Shown piece by piece: positions 33,985 to 42,663 of a stretch of 64,000 nt of DNA. The DNA is from Acidobacteria bacterium UBA2161 (GTDB lineage Bacteria; Acidobacteriota; Vicinamibacteria; Vicinamibacterales; UBA823). Each line of letters opens with the position of its first letter. Position 1 is the stretch's first letter. The notes under the pieces were generated by a model. That model did no database searches and was not told the DNA's origin. It worked only from the letters and a program-made list of their open reading frames with translations. The stretch covers positions 40,832 through 104,831 of the forward strand of contig DCWN01000002.1 of NCBI GenBank assembly GCA_002328835.1. The letters run 5' to 3'. The position numbers and the translations under genes are program-made.

Positions 33985-34986
33985 ATGCGCCGTGCGGTGA
34001 ATCTGGCGGCGAGCCTGGTCCTGGCGTGCACGCTGGCCGGGTGCGCCGGGTCGGTGGGCGAGGGTGTTGCCGACGGCGCGCCGGCCATCGATGCGGCGGA
34101 TCTGAAGGCCCGCCTCGACACGCTGCTCGAACCGGGTCGGCCGGACGGCATCAGGGCCAGCGTCTGGGTCGGCGGACCGACCGGAGCGCCGTGGTTCACC
34201 CACGAGCCGGGCGTCGTGCGCGCTGCCGCGAGCGCCATCAAGACGGCCTACCTCGTCGAATGGTTCGACCTGCATCGTGCGGCGCTCGATGCGCCGGTCG
34301 AGGGCGCGGTCGACATCGTCGCCGACACGACCCACCCGGCGGTGGCCCACTTCGAGGCTGGCCAACTCGAGGAGATCCGACGCGAGATCGGCGGTGCGTC
34401 GGCTCGTCGGATCGGGCAGATGATGATCCGCGGGACCGACGTGTCGAATGTCGTCTACAACGCGGCCGCGAATGTCGTCGCGGCGCTGCTGGGCGGTCCG
34501 GCCGAGCTGACCGAACGGATCCGGGCGCGGGACGCGGCGTTCGACGGACTGACGGTGCGCCGCTACATGTTGGCGGCGCGGGATGCGACCGGCGACAACG
34601 AGGCGACCGCCGAGTCGCTGGCGGCGGTCCTGCAGCGGATTGCGTCGCGCCGGCTACCCGGCGTCGACGACGAGACCGCCCGGGCGATCCGGAAGATCCT
34701 GCGCCTGCCCGACGACGACGGGGCCGGGCGCGGTCACTACTTCAAGAGCGGCAGCCTGAACAGCGACCCGCTGGTGCGGATCCGCTCGGGGTTCTGGGAC
34801 CTGCCGGAGGGGATCGTCGTCTACGTCGTCATCGTCGAACAGCCCGATCCCGCCGCGCTGCCGCGGGACGAGGCCGGCGCACGGCTGGATCGCGTCAGCC
34901 GGAAGACGGCCGACGCGGTCGTGCGGGACGCTCGGCTGGCGATGCGGGCGGCGCGTGATACAGGGCGGCCTGACGGCCGCCGATAG
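33985..34986 (+). CDS. Lipoprotein serine hydrolase, class A beta-lactamase-like
   Basis: 333 residues, with a lipoprotein signal (LVLACTLAGC, Cys near residue 20). The fold resembles class A beta-lactamases: Ser83-A-I-Lys86 is the SxxK motif, and HYFKSGSLN supplies the KSG box. The equivalent of the SDN loop is probably the segment TDVSNVVYN. The enzyme may be a beta-lactamase, a D,D-peptidase or another serine hydrolase anchored to a membrane. It follows the chlorite-dismutase-like gene by 2 bases and ends in a GC hairpin (34964-34981) that overlaps its last codons. Confidence 0.87.
   Translation: MRRAVNLAASLVLACTLAGCAGSVGEGVADGAPAIDAADLKARLDTLLEPGRPDGIRASVWVGGPTGAPWFTHEPGVVRAAASAIKTAYLVEWFDLHRAALDAPVEGAVDIVADTTHPAVAHFEAGQLEEIRREIGGASARRIGQMMIRGTDVSNVVYNAAANVVAALLGGPAELTERIRARDAAFDGLTVRRYMLAARDATGDNEATAESLAAVLQRIASRRLPGVDDETARAIRKILRLPDDDGAGRGHYFKSGSLNSDPLVRIRSGFWDLPEGIVVYVVIVEQPDPAALPRDEAGARLDRVSRKTADAVVRDARLAMRAARDTGRPDGRR
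34964..34981. terminator. GC hairpin overlapping the end of the serine hydrolase gene
   Basis: GGCGGCC and GGCCGCC pair perfectly over 7 bases around TGAC. It lies in the last codons of the serine hydrolase gene and just before the M23 peptidase gene; it lacks a T-tract. Confidence 0.3.
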
Positions 34987-34993
34987 TCGTCGT

Positions 34994-35890
34994 ATGCGAG
35001 TTCTGCTGATCCTTCCGACGGCGTTCGTGGTGCTCATCGGCGGCCAGGCGTGGCCGGCGGCGTCACAGGACGCTGAGTTGCGCGTCGACGTCACCCATCG
35101 CGCTCGATCGATTCAGCCTGGTGAGGTGGTGCGGGTCACCGCGACGTTCTCGCGCCCGGTGAGCGCCGTCCGTGCCGCGGTATTCGATCGGACGGTGGCG
35201 TTCCAGCCGATCGGCGATCGACGCACGTGGGAAGGCCTCGTCGGCATCGATCTCGACGTCGACGTGCGCGAGCACGCACTCTCGATCGCCGGCACGGCGC
35301 CTGATGGCGCGACGGCGCGTACGCAGTATCCGCTGCCGATCGTGACCAAGGCCTTTGCGACGCGGCGCCTCACCGTCGCGCCCGAATACGTGACCCCGCC
35401 CGACGACGTTGTCGAGCGGATTCAGCGGGAAGCGGCCCGGACGACCAAGCTCTTCAACACGCCGACGCCGGTGGCGCACTGGCGCGGCGGTTTCCTCCGT
35501 CCGGTCCCGGGAGAGGCGACGAGCGCATTCGGGCGGCGGAGCGTCTTCAATGGTCAGGCCCGCAGTCCGCACAGCGGAGCCGACTTCCGCGCGGGCGAGG
35601 GCACGCCGGTCCAAGCGCCGAATTCGGGCACGGTCGTCCTGGCCGAGGATCTGTACTTCTCGGGAAACTGCGTCATCATCGATCACGGCCTAGGCCTCTA
35701 CTCGTTCTTTGCGCATCTGTCGCGGATTGGCGTGGCCGAGGGCGATCGGGTCGACCCCGGCGACACCATCGGCGACGTCGGCGCCACGGGACGCGTCACC
35801 GGACCGCATCTGCACTGGACCGTGCGCCTGAACACGGCCCGAGTCGACCCGCTGTCGCTGATGGCCGTCCTGAGCGACGGCGATCGATAG
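34994..35890 (+). CDS. Secreted M23 family metallopeptidase
   Basis: 298 residues, with a signal peptide (VLLILPTAFVVLIGGQAWPAA) and an N-terminal beta-rich part that is not recognised. The M23/LytM domain follows, with the zinc motif HSGADF, the VIIDHGLGLYSFFAHL segment and HLHW. It probably cuts peptide cross-links of peptidoglycan in the periplasm. ATG 34994 is eight bases past the previous gene's stop, so it is likely to be in one operon with the serine hydrolase. Confidence 0.92.
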   Translation: MRVLLILPTAFVVLIGGQAWPAASQDAELRVDVTHRARSIQPGEVVRVTATFSRPVSAVRAAVFDRTVAFQPIGDRRTWEGLVGIDLDVDVREHALSIAGTAPDGATARTQYPLPIVTKAFATRRLTVAPEYVTPPDDVVERIQREAARTTKLFNTPTPVAHWRGGFLRPVPGEATSAFGRRSVFNGQARSPHSGADFRAGEGTPVQAPNSGTVVLAEDLYFSGNCVIIDHGLGLYSFFAHLSRIGVAEGDRVDPGDTIGDVGATGRVTGPHLHWTVRLNTARVDPLSLMAVLSDGDR

Positions 35891-36010
35891 CGCGCCGGGT
35901 TCACCCTCCTCGCACTTCCTGTTGCGCTGCCCGGGGTCGGGCCATGCTTGCCGAACGTCGTCCAGGAGGCGATGATAGCGGCCGCGGGTTGCCTACCTGC
36001 GGATCTTTCG

Positions 36011-36568
36011 ATGAGCAGTCGCATCGCCATGCACCCCCTGTCGACGCCGCTGGGGGAGATCGTCGCCGCGGTGTCCGACAGCGGACTGTGTGCGCTGGAG
36101 TATCCGCGGCTCGAGCGGCGCCGCCTGCTCGATGCCCGATTGCGCCGATGGTTTCCTGAGGCCGAGGTCGTCGAGGGCGCGACCGCAGCCCACGAACCGA
36201 TCGCCACCTGGCTCGACCGCTATTTCGCCGGTGACGCTCCACCTCACGACGCCGTCGCGCTCGATCTGCGCGGCACGCCGTTCGAGCGCTCGGTCTGGCG
36301 TGAACTGTTGCGCATTCGCGACGGTCGAACCGAGACCTACGGCGCGCTGGCACGGCGGCTCGGCCGTCCCACGGGCGCGCGGGCGGTCGGCCTGGCGGTC
36401 GGCCGGAACCCCGCGAGCATCATCGTCCCGTGCCACCGGGTCGTGGGTGCCAGTGGCGCGTTGACGGGGTACGGCGGCGGCCTCGACCGGAAACGATGGT
36501 TGCTGGCGCACGAAGGGGTCGCCTTCGGCGCGGCGCCACAACGGCTGGCGTTCGATGCAAGAGGCTGA
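36011..36568 (+). CDS. ogt: Methylated-DNA--protein-cysteine methyltransferase
   Basis: 185 residues, the usual size of Ogt. The C-terminal active-site motif IIVPCHRVVG is present with acceptor Cys141, along with the helix-turn-helix region (TYGALARRLGRPTGARAVGLAVGRNPA) and the arginine finger. It takes the methyl group from O6-methylguanine or O4-methylthymine in DNA in a single-turnover reaction. The start is ATG 36011, which matches the family N-terminus RIAMHPLSTPLGEI; an ATG at 35972 and a TTG at 35948 would add a tail. Confidence 0.94.
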   Translation: MSSRIAMHPLSTPLGEIVAAVSDSGLCALEYPRLERRRLLDARLRRWFPEAEVVEGATAAHEPIATWLDRYFAGDAPPHDAVALDLRGTPFERSVWRELLRIRDGRTETYGALARRLGRPTGARAVGLAVGRNPASIIVPCHRVVGASGALTGYGGGLDRKRWLLAHEGVAFGAAPQRLAFDARG

Positions 36569-36586
36569 GGTGGAGGTCGTTTCTCA

Positions 36587-37840
36587 GTGGACCTGACCCG
36601 GATCCGGGGCCTGGCGTTCCTCGCGTTGGTCCTCGCGCTGTGCGCGGGTCCACTCGAACAAGAGGTCGCCGGCCAGTCGGCCTACCTGGTCGTTCGCCAC
36701 GCCACGCTGCTCCCTGAGATCTCCGAGGCTCCGGGAGCGGACCGCGCCATCATCATCCACGGCGGCGTCATTACGTGGATAGGCGCCGACCCCGATGTCG
36801 AAGCGCCGCCGACCGCGGTCGAACTCGATGCTGGTGGCCGAGTCGTCATCCCTGGCCTCATCGATCTACATCAGCATGCGGCGAGCGTGTCGCCGTCACC
36901 GGCGGCGTGGCTGGCCCACGGGGTCACGAGCATTCGGGACCCGGGTGCCGCGCTCGATGTCGCACGCCAGACGCAACGCTCGATCGATGGCGGCCTGCTC
37001 GAAGGGCCGCGCGTGTTCATCGGCCTCGAGCTGGCCCTGGCCGCGGGCCAGACGCGCGGCGCCGTACGAAGGCTCATCGCGGATGCCGCCATCGACGTCG
37101 ATCTCCTGCAACTCGATCGCGCGACCCCGCCCGCGCAAGCCCAGGTTGCCATTCTGGAGGCCCATGCTCGAGGGCTTCCGGTGACCTGGCACCTCGGCCT
37201 GCCGTTGGCCCGCGCGCTGGACCTCGAGGTTGACGGCGTCGAGCATCTCGATATCTTCCGTGGCCTGGCGCCGCCGCTCGAACCGGCTTCGGCCGAGTCG
37301 CTGCTGCGTGGCTTCCGCCGCTGGGCCGAGCTCGATCCGTCATCCGACGGGATACAGGACCTCTTCCGCCGGCTCGCCGCCAGCCGGACCGTCTGGACGC
37401 CAACGCTCGTCCAGGCGCATCGGATCGCCGGCGACGAGCTGGCGCGCTCGCGGAGCCTCGGCGATCGGGCGGCGGCGATGCGTGGCCTCGATGCGGCGTG
37501 TCGCACGATCGCCCTGGCGGCCGGGCTGGGCGTGCTGATCGGCGCCGGCACGAGCACCGACCGGCCCGCCGACCTGCACGAGGAACTGGCGCTGCTGGTG
37601 CGCTGTGGTCTGACCGCGACCGAAGCGCTGCGCAGTGCCACGACCACCGCGGCGGCGGCGCTCGGCCGACAGTCGATGCTCGGTGCGATCGTCCCGGGGC
37701 ACCTCGCCGACCTCGTCCTGCTCGATGCCGACCCGTCCGATGACATTCGCGCGACGGCGCGCGTCTGGCGCGTCGTGAAGGACGGTCGTGTGCATGATCC
37801 AACTCGGCTCGCGCCAGCCGAGCCCGGAACCATTCGGTGA
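36587..37840 (+). CDS. Secreted amidohydrolase-like protein with altered metal site
   Basis: 417 residues. A signal peptide (GLAFLALVLALCAGPL) leads to an amidohydrolase barrel: HQH at residues 95-97, His202 in TWHLG, His220 in GVEHLD. Two ligands of the usual dinuclear site are changed: the carbamylated Lys of DxxK is Gln175 in DLLQL, and the Asp of AGTD is Ser323 in GAGTST. The protein may bind a single metal or be inactive. Family members cleave imidic, amide or peptide bonds. GTG 36587 has GGAGG ten bases upstream. Confidence 0.82.
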   Translation: MDLTRIRGLAFLALVLALCAGPLEQEVAGQSAYLVVRHATLLPEISEAPGADRAIIIHGGVITWIGADPDVEAPPTAVELDAGGRVVIPGLIDLHQHAASVSPSPAAWLAHGVTSIRDPGAALDVARQTQRSIDGGLLEGPRVFIGLELALAAGQTRGAVRRLIADAAIDVDLLQLDRATPPAQAQVAILEAHARGLPVTWHLGLPLARALDLEVDGVEHLDIFRGLAPPLEPASAESLLRGFRRWAELDPSSDGIQDLFRRLAASRTVWTPTLVQAHRIAGDELARSRSLGDRAAAMRGLDAACRTIALAAGLGVLIGAGTSTDRPADLHEELALLVRCGLTATEALRSATTTAAAALGRQSMLGAIVPGHLADLVLLDADPSDDIRATARVWRVVKDGRVHDPTRLAPAEPGTIR

Positions 37841-37864
37841 CACTTCTTTGAAGGGAGACGCGAT

Positions 37865-39028
37865 ATGCAGATGCTGCGTGGGTGGATCGTCGTGGCGATG
37901 GTGATGCTAGTGTCGCCGGTTGCCGGGCAATCAGTATCGTCCGAATTGAGTGCGCTGCCCATCCTGCGCGACTACACCAACCATCGGGTCTCGAGCCACG
38001 ACCGGACGGGCGCGAACGACGACGGCAACTGGCAGAACCCGTTCCAGCCCGGCGAGACCCGCACGATCGCGCAGATTGACGGCCCGGCGATCCTTAGCCA
38101 CATCTGGATCACGATCGCGACGCCGGAGCGGCATCACCTGAAGAAGATCGTGCTCCGGATGTACTGGGACGGCGAATCGACGCCGAGCGTCGAAGCGCCG
38201 ATCGGCGACTTCTTCGGGTTGGGGCTCGGGGAGTACTTCCTCTACGAGTCGGCGGTGCTGTCGGTTGGCTCGCAGAAGGCGCTGAACACCTTCTTTCCGA
38301 TGCCCTTCCGGCAGTCGGCCCGGATCACCGTGACCCACGAAGGAGACGAGCCGATCTCGGCCTTCTACTACAACATCGACTACGAGCGTCACGACGCGTT
38401 GCCCGACGCCATCGGGTACTTCCACGCGCAGTACCGCCAGGGCACGCCGAATCCGGCGTGGACGACCGACTGGGCGCTGAACGGCGACGCCAATGTCGTC
38501 GAGCACCGCAATCCGGACGGCACCGACAACTACGTGCTGCTCGACGCGCAGGGGCGGGGGCACTACGTCGGCGTCACCCACAGCATCTTGCAGAATCAGG
38601 GTGACTGGTGGGGCGAGGGTGACGAGATGATCACGATCGACGGCGACACGGCCCCTCGCATCATCGGCACCGGATCGGAGGACTATTACCTCGGCGCGTG
38701 GTGCTACGGGGGCTGCGGGATCAATCCGTTCGGCAACGTTCGGCCGACCTTCGACTTCCAGCGCTACGGCAACCCGATGAACGGCGGGGACGATCGCGGC
38801 GCCAAGTGGATGGTGTACCGGCTGCACACCGAGTCTCCGATTACGTTCGAGAATTCGATCAGGGTGACGATCGAGCACGGTCACGGCAACCACCGCGCCG
38901 ACAACTTCTACACGACGGCCTACTGGTATCAAGTGGAGCCGCACGGCGCGTTTCCGACCCTGCCCGCCGTGGCGGACCGGATCCCGCGCCAGTTCGAGAC
39001 CGGCGGCCCGACGATGGGTCGGCCCTAG
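37865..39028 (+). CDS. DUF2961 protein, GH172 family
   Basis: 387 residues. A signal peptide (GWIVVAMVMLVSPVAGQ) precedes a DUF2961 domain of full length: an N-terminal jelly-roll (DDGNWQNPFQPGETRTIAQIDGPA), the GDFFGLG loop, FFPMPFRQSARI and the acidic motif IIGTGSEDYYLGAWCYGG. CAZy places this family in GH172, with arabinofuranosidase or fructofuranosidase activities, usually as ring-shaped oligomers. The protein would act in the periplasm on furanose sugars. It lies 24 bases after the amidohydrolase gene and 17 bases before the M20 hydrolase gene. Confidence 0.93.
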   Translation: MQMLRGWIVVAMVMLVSPVAGQSVSSELSALPILRDYTNHRVSSHDRTGANDDGNWQNPFQPGETRTIAQIDGPAILSHIWITIATPERHHLKKIVLRMYWDGESTPSVEAPIGDFFGLGLGEYFLYESAVLSVGSQKALNTFFPMPFRQSARITVTHEGDEPISAFYYNIDYERHDALPDAIGYFHAQYRQGTPNPAWTTDWALNGDANVVEHRNPDGTDNYVLLDAQGRGHYVGVTHSILQNQGDWWGEGDEMITIDGDTAPRIIGTGSEDYYLGAWCYGGCGINPFGNVRPTFDFQRYGNPMNGGDDRGAKWMVYRLHTESPITFENSIRVTIEHGHGNHRADNFYTTAYWYQVEPHGAFPTLPAVADRIPRQFETGGPTMGRP

Positions 39029-39045
39029 CGACAGGAGGCCGCCGC

Positions 39046-40215
39046 GTGACTCCCAGCATCGCCGACCAGCCGCTCATCGAGTTCACCCGGGCGCTCGTGC
39101 GCACTCCAAGCGTGCTCGGCCACGAGCAGGCGATGGCCGAGTGCACCCGAGAAGAGATGGAGCGGCTCGAGTTCGATCGGGTGACGACCGACGAGGCGGG
39201 CAACGTCGTCGGCATGGTCGAGGGGCGCCGAGACGGGCCAACACTCTTGTTTGACGCGCACATGGATACGGTCGACATCCTGCCGCGGGAGGGCTGGACC
39301 CGCGATCCGTTCGGCGGCGAGTTGGTGGACGGTCGGATCTTCGGGCGGGGCAGCTCCGATATGAAGGGCGCGCTCGCGGCGATGGTTCACGGGGTGGCTG
39401 GACTCGACCGCGACGCCCTGGCCGGACGCGCGGTCGTGTCTGGCTCGGTGGGCGAGGAGTTGATCGAGGGGGCGGCACTGCGGCACGTCATGCAGGCGGT
39501 GTCGCCGGACTGGGTCGTGATCGGCGAGGCGTCGGAGCTCCAGCTCGTCAGGGCGGGCCGGGGTCGCGCGGAATGCGTCGTCGAGACCCACGGCCGCCCG
39601 TCGCACGCCTCGACGCCTGACCGCGGCGTGAATGCCGTGCACCTGATGCGCGACGTGATCGCCGAGGTCGAGGCGCTCCCGATGCCCACCGACCCCTTTG
39701 TCGGCCGCGGCGTCATGTGCCTCACCGACGTCATCTCCGTGCCGTACCCCGCCCATTCGGTGGTGCCCAGCGGATGCCGGGCGACCTACGAGCGTCGGCT
39801 GCTGCCCGGCGAGACGCAGGACTCGTTGTTCGGCGAGATGCGCGAGGCGTGCATTCGGGCCGGTGCCGAGGACACGACCGTGTCGCTGGCGACGACCGAC
39901 TACACGACCTACACGGGCCTGCGCTGGGAAGAGCCGAAGTGGTACGCGCCGTGGGAGACCGACGCGGCGCACCCGCTCGTGCAGCAGGCGCTCGCGGGGC
40001 TGCGCGAGGCGGCGCTCGAGCCCGATCCGAAGATGCGCAGCTACCAGTTCTGCACGAACGCCGCCTACAGCGCCGGCGCCGCCGGCGTGCCGACGATCGG
40101 CTTCGGTCCGTCTTCGGAGCACCACGCCCACGTCTGCGACGAACACCTCGAGGTCAGCCAGTTAGTCGGCGCGGCGGACGGCTATCGGGCGATCGCGACG
40201 GCTCTGCTTTCCTAG
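39046..40215 (+). CDS. M20 family hydrolase, YgeY-like
   Basis: 389 residues. The M20 metallohydrolase fold is clear: AHMDTVD, FGRGSSDMKGA (metal Asp), GEELIEGAALR (catalytic Glu), GRPSHASTPDRGVNAV and a late GFGPSSEHHAHVCDE with the last metal His. The ending TGLRWEEPKWYAPWETDAAHP and CTNAAYSAGAAGVPTIGFGP match the YgeY group, named for its link to selenium metabolism in other bacteria; the enzyme hydrolyses an amide or carbamoyl group. Start GTG 39046 with AGGAGG seven bases before. It overlaps the TonB receptor's stop tail to tail in one CTAG. Confidence 0.93.
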   Translation: MTPSIADQPLIEFTRALVRTPSVLGHEQAMAECTREEMERLEFDRVTTDEAGNVVGMVEGRRDGPTLLFDAHMDTVDILPREGWTRDPFGGELVDGRIFGRGSSDMKGALAAMVHGVAGLDRDALAGRAVVSGSVGEELIEGAALRHVMQAVSPDWVVIGEASELQLVRAGRGRAECVVETHGRPSHASTPDRGVNAVHLMRDVIAEVEALPMPTDPFVGRGVMCLTDVISVPYPAHSVVPSGCRATYERRLLPGETQDSLFGEMREACIRAGAEDTTVSLATTDYTTYTGLRWEEPKWYAPWETDAAHPLVQQALAGLREAALEPDPKMRSYQFCTNAAYSAGAAGVPTIGFGPSSEHHAHVCDEHLEVSQLVGAADGYRAIATALLS

Positions 40216-42650
40216 AATACGAGCGCGAAGCGCATTCCGACACCCTGCGTCACGGAGTTGGCGAACGCGCCGAACCTCGCGCTGCCCGTGTTGTTGGACA
40301 CGTCGCGCGGGTTGAAGTGGCTGCCGAGGTTGTAGATCTGTACGCCCACCCGCGCCGACATCCGATCCGTCAGCTTCACCACCTTGGTGGCCAGCAGGTC
40401 CAGCGAGAAGAGGTTGGGAAAACGGGGCCCCTCGTTTCGGACGCCGACCGCACGCTGCGCCTCGTCCACGACCGTGTACGGGAAGCCGGTGCGAAACTCG
40501 AGTGTGGGCGCAATCGTGATCTGCTTCGGCAGGTTCATCACGCCCCAGACCACGACGCGGTGCGGTGCGTCGAACGGTTGCCGCGAGAACACGTCGGAAT
40601 GCACGATCGGGTCCCGCTGGTCGCCGAAGATCGTCACGAAGTCGTTCAAGTTGCCCTGCGCACGGGCCCAGACGTACGACATGTTCAGTTCGCCCTCCTC
40701 GCGCAGTCGGCGCTGGACGGTCAGCTCGACCTCATGCGAACGCGACGTCCCGTCGTTCGAGAGCAACATCTCCCCGGCGCCGGCGATCGGGTCGACCACG
40801 AGTTCACGTGAACCGCGCCGCGCGCGATAGCCCACCCGCACCTGCGTGTCGTCGCCGAGCGCCTGGTGCAGTTCCAGGTGCCAGAGGTTGCTCAGCGGCG
40901 TGCGGAGCCCGCCAGCCGCGATGCGATTCGCGAACTCGAGGATCGAGATCGGCTCGGCCGCGTCACCCTGTGGGCCGAACGTCGTCTCGCGCCGGCTCTG
41001 GCGGCTCTCGAAGTCGCCCGCAATGAGCGGCAGGCGGTCGTAGAAGCGTCCGTACCCGCCTCGGATGACGGTGTGGTCGCCGTCGAACGGTCGCAACGAC
41101 GCTTCGAGTCTTGGCGCCAGGGTGTGCTCGCCGGCGATCTGTTCGAAGGCGTACCGCGCACCCAGGTTGAGGGTGAGCCTACCGGCGGGCGACCATCGGT
41201 CTTCAGCAAAGACCGATACCTGAGTGTTCGATGCCCGGACCGTGGGATCGCCGTGAAAGTCGATGCGTCGGGTCAGGGTGCCGTCGGCCCGCGAGACGAC
41301 GACCGGGAGGCTGGCATCCTCGCCCCTGTACCACGCGTGGGTGAGTTCTCCCCCGGCCATCAGGAGATGGCTGCCGGATGGGCCGTCCCGTTCGGCCGTC
41401 AACGTCGTGGCGAGGTCGTAGCGGCGACTGTCGCGGCTGAGTCGGTTGAAATAGTTCTGTCGGACACCGTCCACCGTGACCCGGGACGCGTCGGCGGTCT
41501 TCGGGAGAACCCTCAGATCGTAGGCCTTGACCGCGGCCGAGGTGTTCATGGTCGTTCGGGGACCGAGGACGAGGTGGTCCGAGACGGCGCCGCTCCAGCC
41601 ACGCTGCTCGGAATCCGGCGCTGCTTCGAACGGGTGGAGCGTGTCGATCTGAACGTTGTCGACATTGCCGGGGAACCACGCAAGCGTGAAGGTCATGCGG
41701 TGCGTGGGCGTGGCCGCGTAGTCGATCTGGGTCAACCCGTTGAACATCTCGCGTACCTGCTCGGTCCGGGGCAGCGGCTCGAACGCTTCGAGGTCCTCGA
41801 CGCGGTCGCGCTCGAAGGCGTAGTTGATTGACTGCGAGAACCAGAGCGAGCCGGTCTTGATCGGACCGGCCACCCGGACCCGCGGTGCGAACGATCGGAT
41901 TCCGCGAATCTTCCCGTCGCGAAACCTGACGCGCCGCATGAAGTCCTCGACCTCCGTGCTCCACGCGTCCTCGCCCGGACGCGTGACGATGTTTGCGATT
42001 CCGCCCGTGGCGCTGCCGAATCGCGCGGAGTAGACGCCGGTGTAGACGTCGAGGGCGGCGACCGCCTCCAGCGGCAGGCCGACGGCGAACTGGCCCGTCA
42101 CCGGGTCGGTGACGTTGAGGCCGTTCAGGAGCAATGCGCTCTGGCTGGCGCGCGTGCCACCCAAGTTGAGCCGGCCATCCGGCCCGCGCACGACACCCGG
42201 CACCAGGGGCAGTGCGTCCTCGAAGTTGCCGGTCGGCAGCGGGAGTTGGGTGAGGGTCGGACCGCTGACTTGTGTCTCACCGCTCCGCGCCGCATCCGAC
42301 GCCGCCAGGGGGTCGGCGGCGACGGTGACGTCCTCGGCGACCGACAGCGTCAGCACCAAGCGGCGCGAGGACCTGGCGCCGGCTGCGACCGCCACGTCGT
42401 CGAGTCGGACTTCCTCGAATCCGGCGAGTGATGCGACCAACGTGTACAGACCGGGTGGCACGCCCTCGAACTGGAACGAGCCGTCGGCATCGGTCGACGT
42501 TGTGGGGGAGTCGACGTCGGTGCTCAGCGCGACGATGACGCCGCTCAGGCGGGCGCCGAACGCGTCGACAACGATGCCCTCGACCGTGCCCGAGGGCTGC
42601 GGTTGAGCGCCGATGCCCGCGATGAGCCACACGGCCAAGGCCAGAGTCAT
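40212..42650 (-). CDS. TonB-dependent receptor
   Basis: 812 residues. Signal peptide, then a carboxypeptidase-regulatory-like domain (about residues 18-105: GTVEGIVVDAFGARLSGV), a plug (LNLGGTRASQSALLLNGLNV) and an outer-membrane barrel ending in ALVF. It should import a ligand using TonB energy. The plug and barrel are complete, although there is no obvious TonB box before the plug. The lead gene is the aminotransferase 13 bases upstream, so they may be transcribed together. The substrate cannot be told. Confidence 0.92.
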   Translation of the reverse strand: MTLALAVWLIAGIGAQPQPSGTVEGIVVDAFGARLSGVIVALSTDVDSPTTSTDADGSFQFEGVPPGLYTLVASLAGFEEVRLDDVAVAAGARSSRRLVLTLSVAEDVTVAADPLAASDAARSGETQVSGPTLTQLPLPTGNFEDALPLVPGVVRGPDGRLNLGGTRASQSALLLNGLNVTDPVTGQFAVGLPLEAVAALDVYTGVYSARFGSATGGIANIVTRPGEDAWSTEVEDFMRRVRFRDGKIRGIRSFAPRVRVAGPIKTGSLWFSQSINYAFERDRVEDLEAFEPLPRTEQVREMFNGLTQIDYAATPTHRMTFTLAWFPGNVDNVQIDTLHPFEAAPDSEQRGWSGAVSDHLVLGPRTTMNTSAAVKAYDLRVLPKTADASRVTVDGVRQNYFNRLSRDSRRYDLATTLTAERDGPSGSHLLMAGGELTHAWYRGEDASLPVVVSRADGTLTRRIDFHGDPTVRASNTQVSVFAEDRWSPAGRLTLNLGARYAFEQIAGEHTLAPRLEASLRPFDGDHTVIRGGYGRFYDRLPLIAGDFESRQSRRETTFGPQGDAAEPISILEFANRIAAGGLRTPLSNLWHLELHQALGDDTQVRVGYRARRGSRELVVDPIAGAGEMLLSNDGTSRSHEVELTVQRRLREEGELNMSYVWARAQGNLNDFVTIFGDQRDPIVHSDVFSRQPFDAPHRVVVWGVMNLPKQITIAPTLEFRTGFPYTVVDEAQRAVGVRNEGPRFPNLFSLDLLATKVVKLTDRMSARVGVQIYNLGSHFNPRDVSNNTGSARFGAFANSVTQGVGMRFALVF

Positions 42651-42663
42651 CGCCGACGGGATC

